A DNA stretch of 64,000 nucleotides from contig NZ_CP031455.1 in NCBI RefSeq assembly GCF_003391135.1, positions 1,736,001 to 1,800,000 on the forward strand, given 5' to 3'. This DNA is from Streptoverticillium olivoreticuli subsp. olivoreticuli. GTDB taxonomy: Bacteria > Actinomycetota > Actinomycetes > Streptomycetales > Streptomycetaceae. Each line of letters begins with the position of its first letter. Positions within the stretch are counted from its first letter, which is position 1. The notes under the pieces were generated by a model. The model was given only the letters and a program-made list of their open reading frames with translations, did no database searches and was not told the DNA's origin. This document shows, piece by piece, positions 9,562 to 20,000 of the stretch. Both the position numbers and the translations under genes were made by a program.

Positions 9562-9992
9562 ACGAGTTCACCCGCAAACGGCGTGCCCTCGAGCACAGCC
9601 GCCGGATCAACGCCGGGGACGTCGACGCGGTCGTCGAGCTGTACGCGCCCGACGCGGTCCTGGAGGACCCGGTCGGCCTGCCGCCGATCAGCGGGCACGA
9701 GGCTCTGCGCGCGCACTACGGGAGCCTGCTCGCCGCCCACGTCCGGGAGGAGGCGGCCGAGCCGGTCGCCGGACAGGACGGCACCCACGTACTGCTGCAG
9801 GTCACCTCGGTCATGGACTATCTGCCCGCGGGCCCGCTCCACGCCGAGCGGGGCCGGCTCAAGGCCCCCGACGATCCACGGACGGCCCGCCTTCGGCGCA
9901 CGGCCATGCTCGTGATGCGGCTGGACGAGGCCGGCCTCATCCGGCACGTGAAGTCCTACTGGGGCACATCCGATCTCACGGTCCTCGACTGA
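9558..9992 (+). CDS. monBI: Polyether epoxide hydrolase/cyclase, MonBI-like (SnoaL fold)
   Basis: A 144-residue protein of the ketosteroid-isomerase/SnoaL fold. The INAGDVDAVVELYAPD segment followed by EDPVG is the hallmark of the MonB/LasB (Lsd19) epoxide hydrolases. Asp37 (in EDPVG) and Glu64 or Glu65 occupy the places of the Asp/Glu pair (D38/E65 in Lsd19 numbering) that protonates the epoxide and activates the attacking hydroxyl. Known role: regioselective opening of epoxides on the polyether precursor to form rings. The ATG overlaps the PKS stop as ATGA and is preceded by GGAAGG. It is cotranscribed with a second hydrolase and the epoxidase. The BI rather than BII label rests on gene order as I recall it from the monensin cluster and could be swapped. 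Confidence 0.85.
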   Translation: MNEFTRKRRALEHSRRINAGDVDAVVELYAPDAVLEDPVGLPPISGHEALRAHYGSLLAAHVREEAAEPVAGQDGTHVLLQVTSVMDYLPAGPLHAERGRLKAPDDPRTARLRRTAMLVMRLDEAGLIRHVKSYWGTSDLTVLD

Positions 9993-10021
9993 CCGGCGGC
10001 TCAGGCCCGCCCATCCATCCT

Positions 10022-10026
10022 GGAGG
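10022..10026 (+). promoter_or_regulatory. Ribosome binding site for monBII-like gene
   Basis: A perfect GGAGG sits four bases before the ATG at 10031, in the 38-bp gap after the first hydrolase gene. It supports this start. Confidence 0.6.
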
Positions 10027-10030
10027 TGTT

Positions 10031-10468
10031 ATGCCCGACGAGGCCGCGCGCAAGAAGATGGCACTCGACTACGCCCAGCGGATCAACGCCGGCGACATCG
10101 AAGGCGTCCTCGACCTGTTCGCGGACGACATCGTCTTCGAGGACCCGGTGGGACGGCCGCCGATGGTGGGCAAGGACGATCTGCGCAGGCATCTCGAACT
10201 GGCGGTCTCCTGCGGGACGTACGAGGTTCCCGATCCGCCGATGACTTCGATGGACGACCGCTTCGTCGTGACGCCGACGACCGTCACCGTGCAGAGGCCA
10301 CGGCCGATGACCTTCCGCATCGTCGGCATCGTCGAGCTCGACGAGAACGGGCTCGGCCGCCGGGTCCAGGCGTTCTGGGGGGTGACGGACGTGACCATGG
10401 ACGAGCCCGGCACGACCGGCACGGCGGCCGTCACCGACACCACCCACCCCGAAGGGACCCGCGCGTGA
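10031..10468 (+). CDS. monBII: Polyether epoxide hydrolase/cyclase, MonBII-like (SnoaL fold)
   Basis: A 145-residue SnoaL-fold protein, paralogous to the preceding gene: both carry RINAGD, an EDPVG segment and a C-terminal half ending in a strand with a WG pair. The catalytic pair falls exactly at Asp38 and Glu65, the numbering known for Lsd19. Known role: MonBI and MonBII together convert the monensin triepoxide to the tetracyclic or pentacyclic ether. Two separate single-domain enzymes, rather than the fused two-domain Lsd19 form, resemble the monensin arrangement. The tail (about residues 130-145) is Thr/Gly-rich and probably disordered. The stop TGA overlaps the GTG of the epoxidase gene. 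Which paralogue opens which epoxide cannot be told from sequence. Confidence 0.85.
   Translation: MPDEAARKKMALDYAQRINAGDIEGVLDLFADDIVFEDPVGRPPMVGKDDLRRHLELAVSCGTYEVPDPPMTSMDDRFVVTPTTVTVQRPRPMTFRIVGIVELDENGLGRRVQAFWGVTDVTMDEPGTTGTAAVTDTTHPEGTRA
10451..10457 (+). promoter_or_regulatory. Ribosome binding site for monCI-like gene
   Basis: GAAGGGA lies seven bases before the GTG at 10465. It supports a GTG start overlapping the previous stop as GTGA rather than a later internal start, which would cut the FAD-binding motif. Confidence 0.5.
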
Positions 10469-11910
10469 CCATCACCCGCCCCGCACACGTCGTCGTTCTG
10501 GGCGCCAGCATGGCAGGGACCCTCGCGGCCCATGTCCTGGCCCGCCACGCCGGCACCGTCACCGTCGTGGAGCGCGACGCCCTGCCGGAAGAACCCCGGC
10601 ACCGCAAGGGAGTTCCCCAAGGGCGCCACGCCCATCTGCTGTGGTCCAACGGCGCCCGTCTCATCGAGGACCTGCTGCCCGGCACCACCGACCGCCTCCT
10701 CGCGGCGGGCGCCCGCCGACTCGGCTTCCCCGAGGATCTGGTGACCCTCACCGGGCAGGGCTGGCAGCACCGCTTCCCCGCCACCCAGTTCGCCCTCCTC
10801 GCCAGCCGCCCGCTGCTCGACCTGACCGTCCGGCAGCAGGCCCTGACGGCGGAGAACGTCACCGTCCTGCAGCGCACCGAGGCCGTGGAGCTGACCGGCA
10901 GCGCCGGCCGGGTCACCGGCGTCGTCGTACGCGACCTCGGAAGCGGGCGACGGACACCGCTCGACGCCGACTTGGTGATCGACGCCACCGGGCGCGGCTC
11001 CCGGCTCAAGCAGTGGCTGTCGGCGCTGGGCGTGCCCGCGCTCGAAGAGGACGTCGTGGACGCGGGTGTCGCCTACGCGACGCGGTTCTTCCAGGCCCCG
11101 CCCGGGGCGACGACCCGCTTCCCCGCCGTGAACATCGCCGCCGACGACAGCCTCCGCGAGCCCGGCCGCTTCGGCGTGGTCTATCCCATCGAGGGCGACC
11201 GCTGGATCGTGACGCTCTCCTGCACCCGCGGCGCCCGGCTGCCCTCCGACGAGGACGAGTTCCTGCCGTTCGCGAAGGATCTGGCCCATCCGCTCATCGC
11301 CGAGCTGCTGCGGGACGCCGAGCCGCTCACGCCCGTCCACGGCTCCCGTTCCGGCGCCAACCGGCGCCTGTATCCCGAGCGGCTCGAACAGTGGCCCGAC
11401 GGGCTGCTCGTCGTCGGCGACTCCCTGACCGCCTTCAATCCGATCTACGGCCACGGCATGAGCTCGGCCGCGCGCTGCGCCGTCACGCTCGACCGGGAGC
11501 TCGCGCGGGGCGGACCATCGGAGGCGGGGGCCGGGCGGCTCGTCCAGAAGGCGATCGGCGCGGCCGTCGACGACCCGTGGATCCTGGCCGCGTCCAAGGA
11601 CATCGACTACATCAACTGCCGTGTGGACGCGACGGATCCACGGCTCGTCGGTGTCGACACGGAGCAGCGCCTGCGGTTCGCCGACGCCATCACCGCCGCG
11701 TCGATCCGCATTCCGGAGGCGTCCGAGATCGTCACGGACGTCATGAGCCTGAACTCCCCGCAGTCCGAGCTGGGTTCCAACCGCTTCCTGCTGGCGATGC
11801 GCTCCAGCGAACGCCGCCCGGAGCTGACCGCTCCCCCGCTGAGCCCGGACGAGCTGGCGGTGGTGAACCTGGACGCCGCGCGGATCGCTCCGGCGGCTGT
11901 GCGCTCCTGA
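10465..11910 (+). CDS. monCI: FAD-dependent polyene epoxidase, MonCI-like
   Basis: A 481-residue flavin monooxygenase. An N-terminal Rossmann segment starts at about residue 8 (VVVLGASMAG, a variant GxGxxG) and ends in an acidic ERD; an RKGVPQGRHAHLL segment follows near 45-60; the second FAD motif GDSLTAFNPIYGHGM lies near 312-326. These features match MonCI/Lsd18, which epoxidise all alkenes of the linear polyether precursor. The PKS here would make a triene, so one enzyme forming three epoxides is the expected role, followed by the two hydrolases encoded just upstream. The start is GTG with a seven-base-spaced ribosome site and a 4-bp overlap with the previous gene. It is the last gene of the plus-strand unit and is followed by a strong hairpin. 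General flavin-hydroxylase function is very secure; triene specificity is inferred from context. Confidence 0.88.
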   Translation: MTITRPAHVVVLGASMAGTLAAHVLARHAGTVTVVERDALPEEPRHRKGVPQGRHAHLLWSNGARLIEDLLPGTTDRLLAAGARRLGFPEDLVTLTGQGWQHRFPATQFALLASRPLLDLTVRQQALTAENVTVLQRTEAVELTGSAGRVTGVVVRDLGSGRRTPLDADLVIDATGRGSRLKQWLSALGVPALEEDVVDAGVAYATRFFQAPPGATTRFPAVNIAADDSLREPGRFGVVYPIEGDRWIVTLSCTRGARLPSDEDEFLPFAKDLAHPLIAELLRDAEPLTPVHGSRSGANRRLYPERLEQWPDGLLVVGDSLTAFNPIYGHGMSSAARCAVTLDRELARGGPSEAGAGRLVQKAIGAAVDDPWILAASKDIDYINCRVDATDPRLVGVDTEQRLRFADAITAASIRIPEASEIVTDVMSLNSPQSELGSNRFLLAMRSSERRPELTAPPLSPDELAVVNLDAARIAPAAVRS

Positions 11911-11924
11911 CCGGCACGTCCTTC

Positions 11925-11974
11925 CGCACGGACGGCGGCCCGCATCGGATGTGATGCGGGCCGCCGTCCGTGTG
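11925..11974. terminator. Bidirectional hairpin terminator
   Basis: Positions 11927-11946 and 11953-11972 form a perfect 20-bp stem with a 6-base loop, extendable by one G-U and one C-G pair. It starts 15 bases after the epoxidase stop and lies between two converging transcription units. There is no U-tract, which is usual for Streptomyces hairpin terminators. Confidence 0.8.
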
Positions 11975-12009
11975 TGAGCGGGCGTGCACTTCAGGGGTAC
12001 CGTCACTCA

Positions 12010-12030
12010 CCCGCCGGGCCGGGCGGCGGG
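12010..12030. terminator. Possible second GC-rich hairpin at end of minus-strand operon
   Basis: A 7-bp stem, 12010-12016 with 12024-12030, with a 7-base loop, lies within a run of GGC/CCG repeats 18 bases past the stop of the minus-strand PKS gene. It may help terminate that transcript, but such pairing is easily met by chance in sequence this rich in G and C. Confidence 0.3.
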
Positions 12031-12047
12031 CGGCCGGGCCGGGCGGC

Positions 12048-15000
12048 TCACCGGCTGCCCCACTCGCGGTCGATCAGCGCGAACATGTCGTCGGCGCTCG
12101 CCCCGGACAGGTCCTGCTGCCCGCCCTGCGCTTCCTCCTCGTCCACCGCGTCCGGGCCCGCGGTGCCGAGGTGCTTCCACAGCAGGGCCTGCAGCCGCCG
12201 TACGAGGCCCCGGCGGCGCGGGTCGTCCGCCGCGAGGCCCGCCAACACCGCGTCCAGGTCGTCGAGGTGCGCGGCCACCGGCAGCTCCGCCGCACCCCCG
12301 TCGGGCAGTATCCGTTCCAGCAGGTGCTCGGCGAGGGCGCGCGGCGTCGGGTAGTCGTAGACGAGCGTGGCAGGCAGCCGGAGCCCGGTGGCGGCGCGCA
12401 ACCGGTTGCGCAGTTCGACCACCACGAGGGAGTCGAAGCCCAGGTCCTTGAAGGCCCGTTCCGGCTCCACGTCCTGCCCGGGCTCGTAGCGCAGCACGGC
12501 CGCCACCTGTGTACGGACCACCTTCAGCAGCGAGCCGAGCCGCTCACGCCCGGGCAGGGCGGACAGGTCGCGGCGCAGTGCCGAGACGTCCGCCCCCTCC
12601 ACATCATCTGACGCAGCGTCAAGGATTCGCAGGGCCGCGGGAACACCGTCGAGGAGGCGGGTGGGGCGGGCCAGCGTGAACAGCGGCGCGAAGCGTTCCC
12701 ACTCGATGTCGGCGACCAGCACGTGTCCGTCGCCTCCGTCGAGCACCGAATGCAGGGCACCGAGCGCCAGTTGTGGCTCCAGCGGCAACATCCCCTGCCG
12801 CCTCGACAGGCCGGTGTGCCGCAGCGCCAGGTCCCCGTCGTCCGGCAGATCCCAGATGCCCCAGCCCACCGAGACCGTACGGGGGCCCTCAGGCCTGCGC
12901 TGTTGCGCCAGCGCGTCGAGGTAGGCGTTGGCGGCCGCGTGGGCGCCGTGCTCCCTGCTGCCGAGCGCGGCCGCCACGGACGAGAAGAACAGCACGGTCT
13001 CCACCGTGCCGGCACCGACCGGTTCGCCCAGGTCCACGGCGGCGGAGAGGGCCGCGGCGAGCTCGTCGGGCGTGACCTCCGCCAGCGGGGCCGGCCGACC
13101 GGGCAGGGAGGTGTGGATGACCGTCCGTATCCGTACGTCCGTCAGCTCCCCGAGTGCCCGCGCCACCGCCTCCCGGTCTCCTGGCGCACACGCCACCACC
13201 GTCACCTCAGTGCCGTGCTGCGCCGCTTCGGCGGCGAGCCCGGCCTCCTGACGACTGCCGGTTCCGTCCGTGTCCAGGAGTACGACGTGCTCGGCACCGC
13301 ACGCGGCCAGCCACCGCACGACGTGGTCCGCCAGATGCCCGACGCCACCCGTCACGAGCACGGCGCCGTACGGCCGCCGGCTCTCCCCGATGCCATCGTC
13401 GGGTGCCGCGTCGGGCACCAGGCGGCGGCCGAGGACCCCGGTCGGGCGCAGCGCGACCTGGTCCTCGGCACCGTCCCCGCACAGCACCGCGTGCAGCGGT
13501 GCCGCCGCGAGGTCCGCCGGATCGGCGGGCAGGTCCACCAGGCCGCCCCACAGCTCCGGATGCTCCAGGGCGGCGACCCGGCCGAGGCCCCAGATCGCCG
13601 CTTGCCCCGGGGAGGTGACCGGGTCGGTGCCGCCGCACGAGACGGCGCCGCGGGTGGCGCACCACAGGGGTGCGTCAAGGCCGGCGTCCAGCAGGGCCTG
13701 GAAAAGCGCCAGGGTGTCGGTCAGACCGTCGGTGCTCCGAGAGGCGTCCGACTGCTCGCCGAGGGCCAGCAGGGACAGGACTCCGGCGGGCGGCGTGCCG
13801 TCCGGGTGCCCGGCCCGGTGGGAGCGGAGCAGGTCGGCCAGGTCCGCCCGGCTCGGGTTCGGACCGGCTTCGACGAGCGCCACCGGGACTCCGGACCGCT
13901 CCAGCGCGCTGACGCACGCCTGGGTCCAGGCCCCGGCCCCCTGCGCGGGCACCACGATCAGCCAGGCACCCGTTCCGGCAGCGGAAGCGTCCGGGGCGGC
14001 GGGGGCGAGGAGGGTCGCGCGCCGCCAGTCGACGCGGTAGCGCCAGGAGTCGACGACGGACCGCACGCGCCGCTCGCGCCGCCACTCGGACAGGGCCGGG
14101 AACACCGTCTCCAGGGCCGACCTGCGCGCGTCGTCCTTGAGGTGCAGGGTGTCGCAGAGCGCCTGGACGTCCTCGCCCTCCACGGCCGCCCAGAACCCGG
14201 CCTCTCCGCCGTCCGCCTGTTGCGCGGCCTCGGGCACCAGGCTGTCCGCCAGCCAGAACCGCCGCCCCTGGAAGGCGTACGTGGGCAGGTCGACGGTACG
14301 GGGAGTGGGTTCGGCCGGGAACCAGCCGGACCAGTCCACGGCGATCCCTGCCGCGTGCAGGCGGGCCACGGCTTGCGTGAAGGCCACGTCGTCCGTCTGC
14401 GTGGGGTGGAGCGAGGCCGTGACGACCGGTTCGGGTGCGTCCGCCTCGGCCATGTCGTCGAGGGTGTGCTGGGCGGCGGTGGTCAGGACCGGGGCGGGAC
14501 CGAGCTCCACGAAGACCCCGGCGCGCTCGGCGACGTGGGCGATGGCGGGCTGGAAGAGAACAGGCCGCCGCACGTGCCGGGCCCAGTACTCCGGGGTCGC
14601 GATCTCCTCACCCGCGGGCCGTCCGGAGACATTGCTGATCAGCGGGATCACGGGCTCCTTGAACTCCACCTCACGGATCGCCTCGGTGAAGTCCTCCAGC
14701 ATCGGCTCCATCAGCCCGGAATGGAAAGCATGACTGACCGAGAGCGCCTTCGTCTTGCGCCCCCGCTCCGACCAGAGCTTGGCGATCCGCTCCACCTCAC
14801 CGGCCGGTCCCGAGATCACGGTGGAATCAGGGGTGTTGAGCGCCGCCACACCGACGGCACAACCCTCCAAGTCAGCAGCCAGCTCAACAGGCGTCGCCTG
14901 CACCGCACACATCGCACCACCCTCGGGCAACGCACCCATCAACCGGGCACGCGCACCCACCACCCGACACGCACCCGCCAGATCAAAAACCCCCGCCACA

Positions 15001-17009
15001 TACGCGGCCGCGATCTCCCCCACCGAATGCCCGATCACCACATCAGGGCGCACCCCGACCGACTCCCAGAGCCGGGCCAGGCCCACCTGCAACGCGAACA
15101 ACCCCGACTGCGCCCACACCGTGTGATCCAACCGCTCCTTCGGACCGCGGAAGACCACCTCCTTCGGCGAAGCCCCCAACTCCCCCTCCAGCAGGGCACA
15201 CACCTCATCAAACGCCACCGCGAACACCGGAAACCGCTCATACAACCCCGCGCCCATCCCCACCAGCTGACTGCCCTGGCCACTGAACAGCCACACCACA
15301 TCACCGCTCGCGCGAACCTGCGAGGAGGACGGACCGATCAACGCCGGATGCGTCTCCCCCGCGGCCAACGCCTCAAGCCCCGCCACCAACTCCGCACGCT
15401 CCGAAGCCGCCACAACAGCCCGATGCCCGTGCAACGCACGCGTCGCCACCAACGACCGACCCACATCACTCAGCGACACACCGGACACGCCACGGGCGAA
15501 GTCGCCCAGGCGACGCGCCTGATCACGCAGAGCCTGCGGACCACGAGCCGAGACCACCCACGGCACCACGGCACCGTCGGAGACTTCGGCGCCTGTCGAC
15601 CCCGGGGCCTCCTCGTCAGCCGGCTCAGGGGCCTGTTCCAGGATCAGGTGTGCGTTGGTGCCGCTGATGCCGAACGAGGAGATGCCCGCCCGCCGGGGCC
15701 GGTCGGCCCGTGGCCACGGCACAGGGTCGGAGAGCAGTCGCACTCCCCCGCCCTCCCAGTCCACGTGGGGCGTGGGCCGGTCGATGTGCAATGAGGCCGG
15801 GAGCTCCCCGTGCCGCATCGCCATCACCATCTTGATCACACCGGCGACACCCGCGGCAGCCTGCGTGTGGCCGATGTTCGACTTCACCGAACCCAGCCAC
15901 AACGGCCGGTCTTCCTCGCGCTCTTTGCCGTACGTGGCGAGAAGCGCCTGCGCTTCGATCGGATCGCCCAACGTCGTACCGGTCCCGTGTGCCTCCACGG
16001 CGTCCACGGTGTCCGCGGTGACGCGCGCATTGGTCAGGGCCTGACGGATCACCCGCTCCTGGGCGATGTCGCTGGGGGCGGTCAGGCCGTTGCTCGCGCC
16101 GTCCTGGTTGACGGCGGAGCCTCTTACGACGCCGAGCACCTGATGACCGTTGCGGCGCGCGTCGGAGAGGCGTTCCAGCAGGATCAGCCCGACGCCCTCG
16201 GAGAAGCCGGTGCCGTCGGCCGCGGCGGCGAACGGTTTGCAGCGGCCGTCCGGGGACAGGCCCCGCTGGCGGGAGAACTCGACGTACGCGGTGGGCGTGG
16301 ACAGCACGGTCACGCCGCCCGCCAAGGCCAGGTTGCACTCGCCCTGCCGCAGCGCCTGCGCCGCCAAGTGGATCGCGACCAGCGACGCCGAGCACGCCGT
16401 GTCGAGTGTCACCGCGGGCCCGGCGAGGCCGAACGTGTAGGCGACGCGGCCGGAGATCACGCTGGCCAGGGTGCCCGTGGTGGCGTATCCCTCCACCTCG
16501 GACGGCACCCGGGACCCGGACATGTGGTCATGGCTGGACACCCCCGCGTACACGCCCGTGAGGCTGTCCTTGAGCGTGGTCGGATCGATGCCCGCCCGCT
16601 CGAACAGTTCCCAGGACACTTCGAGGAGCACCCGTTGCTGCGGGTCGGCGGCCAGCGCCTCGCGCGGGTTGACACCGAAGAAGTCGGCATCGAAGCGCGT
16701 GGCGTCCCGCAGGAAGCCGGCCTCCCGTACATAGCTGGTGCCCGGGTGGTCCGGGTCCGGGTGGTAGAGGCTCCCCACGTCCCAGCCACGATCGGCCGGG
16801 AACTCCTCGATGGCGTCGCCGCGCGAGGCGACCAGGTCCCACAGCTCCTCCGGCGACGTCACGCCGCCCGGGTACCGGCAGGCCATCGCGACGATGGCCA
16901 CCGGTTCCCGCTGTCGCTCCTCCACCTCGCGCAAGCGCTGACGGGTCTGCCCGAGATCCGCCGTCACCCGCTTCAGGTAGTGGCGAAGTTTGTCCTCCGT
17001 ACCCGGCAT
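12048..17009 (-). CDS. monAVI: Monomodular type I PKS, MonAVI-like (module 9), ketoreductase-dead
   Basis: 1653 residues: N-terminal docking coiled coil (1-35), KS (Cys206 in DTACSAS), malonyl AT (Ser662 in GHSVGE, HAFH 760-763), a KR-only linker with no DH, KR (about 1100-1410), ACP (Ser1527), and a C-terminal docking helix ending near FALIDRE. The KR cannot work: the catalytic Tyr is His1357, the Lys position is Ala, and the cofactor loop reads GGVGHLAD. The module therefore adds an acetate unit and leaves a ketone, matching C9 of monensin, the future spiroketal carbon. MonAVI is about this length as I recall. The start is ATG with AGGAG nine bases upstream and a 16-bp gap from the previous stop. 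The docking tail shows the chain passes on, presumably to module 10 (MonAVII), outside the window. Confidence 0.88.
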   Translation of the reverse strand: MPGTEDKLRHYLKRVTADLGQTRQRLREVEERQREPVAIVAMACRYPGGVTSPEELWDLVASRGDAIEEFPADRGWDVGSLYHPDPDHPGTSYVREAGFLRDATRFDADFFGVNPREALAADPQQRVLLEVSWELFERAGIDPTTLKDSLTGVYAGVSSHDHMSGSRVPSEVEGYATTGTLASVISGRVAYTFGLAGPAVTLDTACSASLVAIHLAAQALRQGECNLALAGGVTVLSTPTAYVEFSRQRGLSPDGRCKPFAAAADGTGFSEGVGLILLERLSDARRNGHQVLGVVRGSAVNQDGASNGLTAPSDIAQERVIRQALTNARVTADTVDAVEAHGTGTTLGDPIEAQALLATYGKEREEDRPLWLGSVKSNIGHTQAAAGVAGVIKMVMAMRHGELPASLHIDRPTPHVDWEGGGVRLLSDPVPWPRADRPRRAGISSFGISGTNAHLILEQAPEPADEEAPGSTGAEVSDGAVVPWVVSARGPQALRDQARRLGDFARGVSGVSLSDVGRSLVATRALHGHRAVVAASERAELVAGLEALAAGETHPALIGPSSSQVRASGDVVWLFSGQGSQLVGMGAGLYERFPVFAVAFDEVCALLEGELGASPKEVVFRGPKERLDHTVWAQSGLFALQVGLARLWESVGVRPDVVIGHSVGEIAAAYVAGVFDLAGACRVVGARARLMGALPEGGAMCAVQATPVELAADLEGCAVGVAALNTPDSTVISGPAGEVERIAKLWSERGRKTKALSVSHAFHSGLMEPMLEDFTEAIREVEFKEPVIPLISNVSGRPAGEEIATPEYWARHVRRPVLFQPAIAHVAERAGVFVELGPAPVLTTAAQHTLDDMAEADAPEPVVTASLHPTQTDDVAFTQAVARLHAAGIAVDWSGWFPAEPTPRTVDLPTYAFQGRRFWLADSLVPEAAQQADGGEAGFWAAVEGEDVQALCDTLHLKDDARRSALETVFPALSEWRRERRVRSVVDSWRYRVDWRRATLLAPAAPDASAAGTGAWLIVVPAQGAGAWTQACVSALERSGVPVALVEAGPNPSRADLADLLRSHRAGHPDGTPPAGVLSLLALGEQSDASRSTDGLTDTLALFQALLDAGLDAPLWCATRGAVSCGGTDPVTSPGQAAIWGLGRVAALEHPELWGGLVDLPADPADLAAAPLHAVLCGDGAEDQVALRPTGVLGRRLVPDAAPDDGIGESRRPYGAVLVTGGVGHLADHVVRWLAACGAEHVVLLDTDGTGSRQEAGLAAEAAQHGTEVTVVACAPGDREAVARALGELTDVRIRTVIHTSLPGRPAPLAEVTPDELAAALSAAVDLGEPVGAGTVETVLFFSSVAAALGSREHGAHAAANAYLDALAQQRRPEGPRTVSVGWGIWDLPDDGDLALRHTGLSRRQGMLPLEPQLALGALHSVLDGGDGHVLVADIEWERFAPLFTLARPTRLLDGVPAALRILDAASDDVEGADVSALRRDLSALPGRERLGSLLKVVRTQVAAVLRYEPGQDVEPERAFKDLGFDSLVVVELRNRLRAATGLRLPATLVYDYPTPRALAEHLLERILPDGGAAELPVAAHLDDLDAVLAGLAADDPRRRGLVRRLQALLWKHLGTAGPDAVDEEEAQGGQQDLSGASADDMFALIDREWGSR
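12800..13370 (-). other. Inactive ketoreductase domain of module 9
   Basis: The KR fold is kept (VLVTGG start, FSS before the active site, [10 protein letters not shown] after it). The Tyr codon position (12939-12941) encodes His, the Lys position encodes Ala, and the third Gly of the cofactor motif is Ala. No reduction is expected; the ketone is retained. Confidence 0.85.
14461..15569 (-). repeat. Malonyl AT tract, copy in module 9
   Basis: About 1109 bp almost identical to 32901-34009 (offset 18440), covering the whole malonyl AT and part of the KS-AT linker. Confidence 0.8.
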
Positions 17010-17018
17010 GTCTTTCCA

Positions 17019-17023
17019 CTCCT
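17019..17023 (-). promoter_or_regulatory. Ribosome binding site for monAVI-like gene
   Basis: AGGAG on the minus strand, nine bases before the ATG, adjacent to the stop of the upstream PKS gene (17026-17028). It supports the chosen start and possible coupling. Confidence 0.55.
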
Positions 17024-17025
17024 GA

Positions 17026-20000
17026 TCAAGAAGGCAGTTCCCGGTCGATCAGCTCGAACAGCTCGTCGTCCGATGCGGACTCGAGGGCATCGCTCTCGAC
17101 GGCGTCACCGCCGTCACCAGCACCGCCGTCGTCAAGGCGCCACAGCAGCGACTGGAGGCGGGTCACCAGGCGGTCGCGGGTGTCCCCGTCGTGCGCGTGG
17201 CCCACGATCACCGCCTCCAGCTTGTCCAGTTCGCCGAAGAGCGGCGCCGACGGGTCGGCCGCCGCGGGGCACAGCTGCGCTCGCAGGTCCTCGGCGATGG
17301 CGAGCGGGGTGGGGTGCCGGAAGATGAAGGTGGCGGGCAGGCGCAGGCCGGTGGCGGCGGACAGCCTGTTGCGCAGTTCGACCGCAGTGAGGGAGTCGAA
17401 GCCGAGGTCCGTGAAGGGGACGTCGGCGTGCACGGCGTCGGTGCCCGCGTGCCCGAGGACGGCCGCCGCGTGGGTCCGCACCAAGCCGAGCAGGGTGCGG
17501 CGCTGCGCCTCCTCAGGGAGCGTGGCCAGCTGCCCGGCCCAGTCGGCGCTCGGCCGGGCGGCGGTCGGCCGCGCGGGGCCCTGCCCGCCCGCGAAGGCGC
17601 GGAGCAGAGCGGGCAGCGCGGCGGCGGATCTGCCCGCCAGCATGCGGGTGTCGAGGTCGGCGGCGACCAGGTGGGGGCTGCCGTGGCGGTGCGCGGCATC
17701 CAGCAGGGCCAGGCCCTGTTCGCTGCTCATCGCCTTGACCCCGATACGTCCCATGCGGGCGAGGTCGGTGTCGTTCAACCCTCCGGTCATGCCGCCCGAT
17801 GTCCGCCACAGGCCCCAGCCGACGGAGAGTCCGGCCTTCCCGGTGGCTCGCCGGTGTTGCATCAGGGCGTCGCAATAGGCGTTGGCGGCAGCGTAGTTGG
17901 CCTGGCCAGGGCTGCCGAGGGTGGCGGCCGCCGAGGAGAACACCACGAAGACCCCCAGCCGCAGATGCCGGGTCGCCTCGTGGAGATTGGCCGCGGCGGT
18001 CGCCTTCGCCGACCACACGCGGGCCAGGCCCTCAGGGGTCTGCGCGGTGACGACGGCGTCGCCGAGGACACCCGCCGCGTGCACGACCCCGGTCAGGGGG
18101 TGGGCCGGGTCGGTCTTGCCGACCAGCTCGGCCACCGACTCCGGATCACCCACATCGGCCGCGACGACGGACACCTTCGCGCCCAACTCCGCCAGCTGTT
18201 CGGTGAGTTCACCGGCGCCTGGGGCATCAGGGCCCCGACGGCCGGCCAGGAGCAGATGCCGCACACCCCATTCGCGTACGAGATGCTCGGCGACGACCCG
18301 ACCGAGTACGCCGGTGCCACCGGTGATCAGGACGGTGCCGTCGGGGTCGAGGGCGGGCGGGACCTCGAGGACGAGCTTGCCGGTGTGCTTGGCCTGACTC
18401 ATGAACCGGAACGCCTCCCGCGCCCGCTCCAGCGGCCAGGAGCGCACCGGCAACGGAGCAAGCGCGCCGGAGCCGAACAACTCGCCCAATTCCGCGAACA
18501 TTTCGCTGATCCGGTCCGGTCCGGCGTCGGTGACGAGGTCGTACACCTGGTACGAGGTACCGGGGTACGCGGCAGCCACCTCACCGGGATCACGCAGGTC
18601 GGTCTTGCCCATCTCCAGGAACCGGCCCCCCTCCGACAGGAGCCGGAGCGAGGCCTCGATGAACTCGCCGGTCAGGCTGTTCAGCACGACATCCACACCC
18701 CGGCCGTCGGCGGCCCGGCGGATGTCCTCCTCGAAGTCGAGGTCGCGGGAGGACGCACGGTGGGCGGCATCGATGCCCATCTCCTCGAGCACCCCGTGCT
18801 TGGCGGGACTCGCGGTGGCGTACACCTCCGCGCCCAGATGGCGGGCGATGCGGACCGCCGCCATCCCCACACCACCGGTCGCCGCATGGATCAACACCCG
18901 CTCCCCCGGCTGCAGACGGGCCAGCTCCACAAGCCCGTACCAGGCCGTCAGGAACGCCACCGGGGCCGCCGCCGCCTCCCGCATGTCCCAGCCCTGCGGA
19001 ACCGGCGCGATCATGCGGGTGTCCGATACGGCCACCGGGCCGAAGGAGCCGCCGAGTACACCCATGACCCGATCGCCGACCGAGACGTGGGTGACGTCGG
19101 GGCCGACCTCCGTCACGGTGCCCGCGCCCTCACCGCCCAGGCCGGTCTGTCCCGGCACCATGCCGAGGCCGACCAGTACGTCGCGGAAGTTGATGCCCGC
19201 GGCCCGGACCTCGAGGCGCACCTGGCCGGCGGCCAGGGGCTCGATGAGCTCGGGGCAGTGGACCGGGGCCACGCTCTCCAGGGTCGCGGTGCCGCTGGTC
19301 TCCAGCCGCCATGCCCGTTCGGCGGGCGCTCCGACCAGGGGGCCGCCGGTCGCTCGGACCAGCCGTGGCACCAGGACCTTGCCTTCGTGCAGGGCGAGCT
19401 GGGGTTCATCCAGCTCTTCCACCGCCTGGCGCAGTACAGCCTGCGGCAGCTCACCGCCGTCCCTGTCGACCAGGACGAAGCGGCCCGGGTTCTCCGACTG
19501 GGCACTACGAACCAAGCCCCATACGCCTGCAGCGGCCGCATTCACATCGTCGTCGCTGTCGGTGGCCACCGCGCCCCGCGTCACCACCAGCAGACGGGAC
19601 CCGGCCAACTCCGGGACGGCCAAGAACTCCTGCAGCAGTGCCAGCACCCGCCCGGCGGCCGACAGACCGTCACCGTCAGCGGTCTCGACGTGCGCGACCA
19701 GTGCCCACGGCACCTCGTCACCGTCCGGCACCACATCAGCCGGGCCGGCGCCGTCCCCGACCACCACCCAGTCGCCGCCGTCCGATGCGTCCGACTGCGG
19801 CGCCGGAGCCGGGAGCGCCGTCCACTCCACCGCGAACAGGCCGTCGTCACCGCGCTGCTGCGCGGACTTCAACTGCCCGATGTCGGCGGGCCGCAGGGTC
19901 ACCGATCCAGCACTCAGTACGTTCGTTCCAGCGGCGTCGGTCACAAGAAGCCGCAGCTCTCGCTCCGTCTCGTCGTGCGCGCCGGGTGCCACGCGCACCC

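Larger units (their letters stand above)
11911..12047. other. Convergent intergenic region
   Basis: The only gap above 70 bp in the window. It separates the plus-strand tailoring genes from the 3' end of the minus-strand PKS operon and holds two hairpins, one at 11925-11974 and one at 12010-12030. I see no further gene or promoter in it. Confidence 0.85.

Noticed and set aside
12048..17009. The module-9 gene as the terminal PKS module
   Set aside because: It ends in a docking helix with no thioesterase, and its dead KR would leave a beta-keto chain that monensin logic extends three more times.
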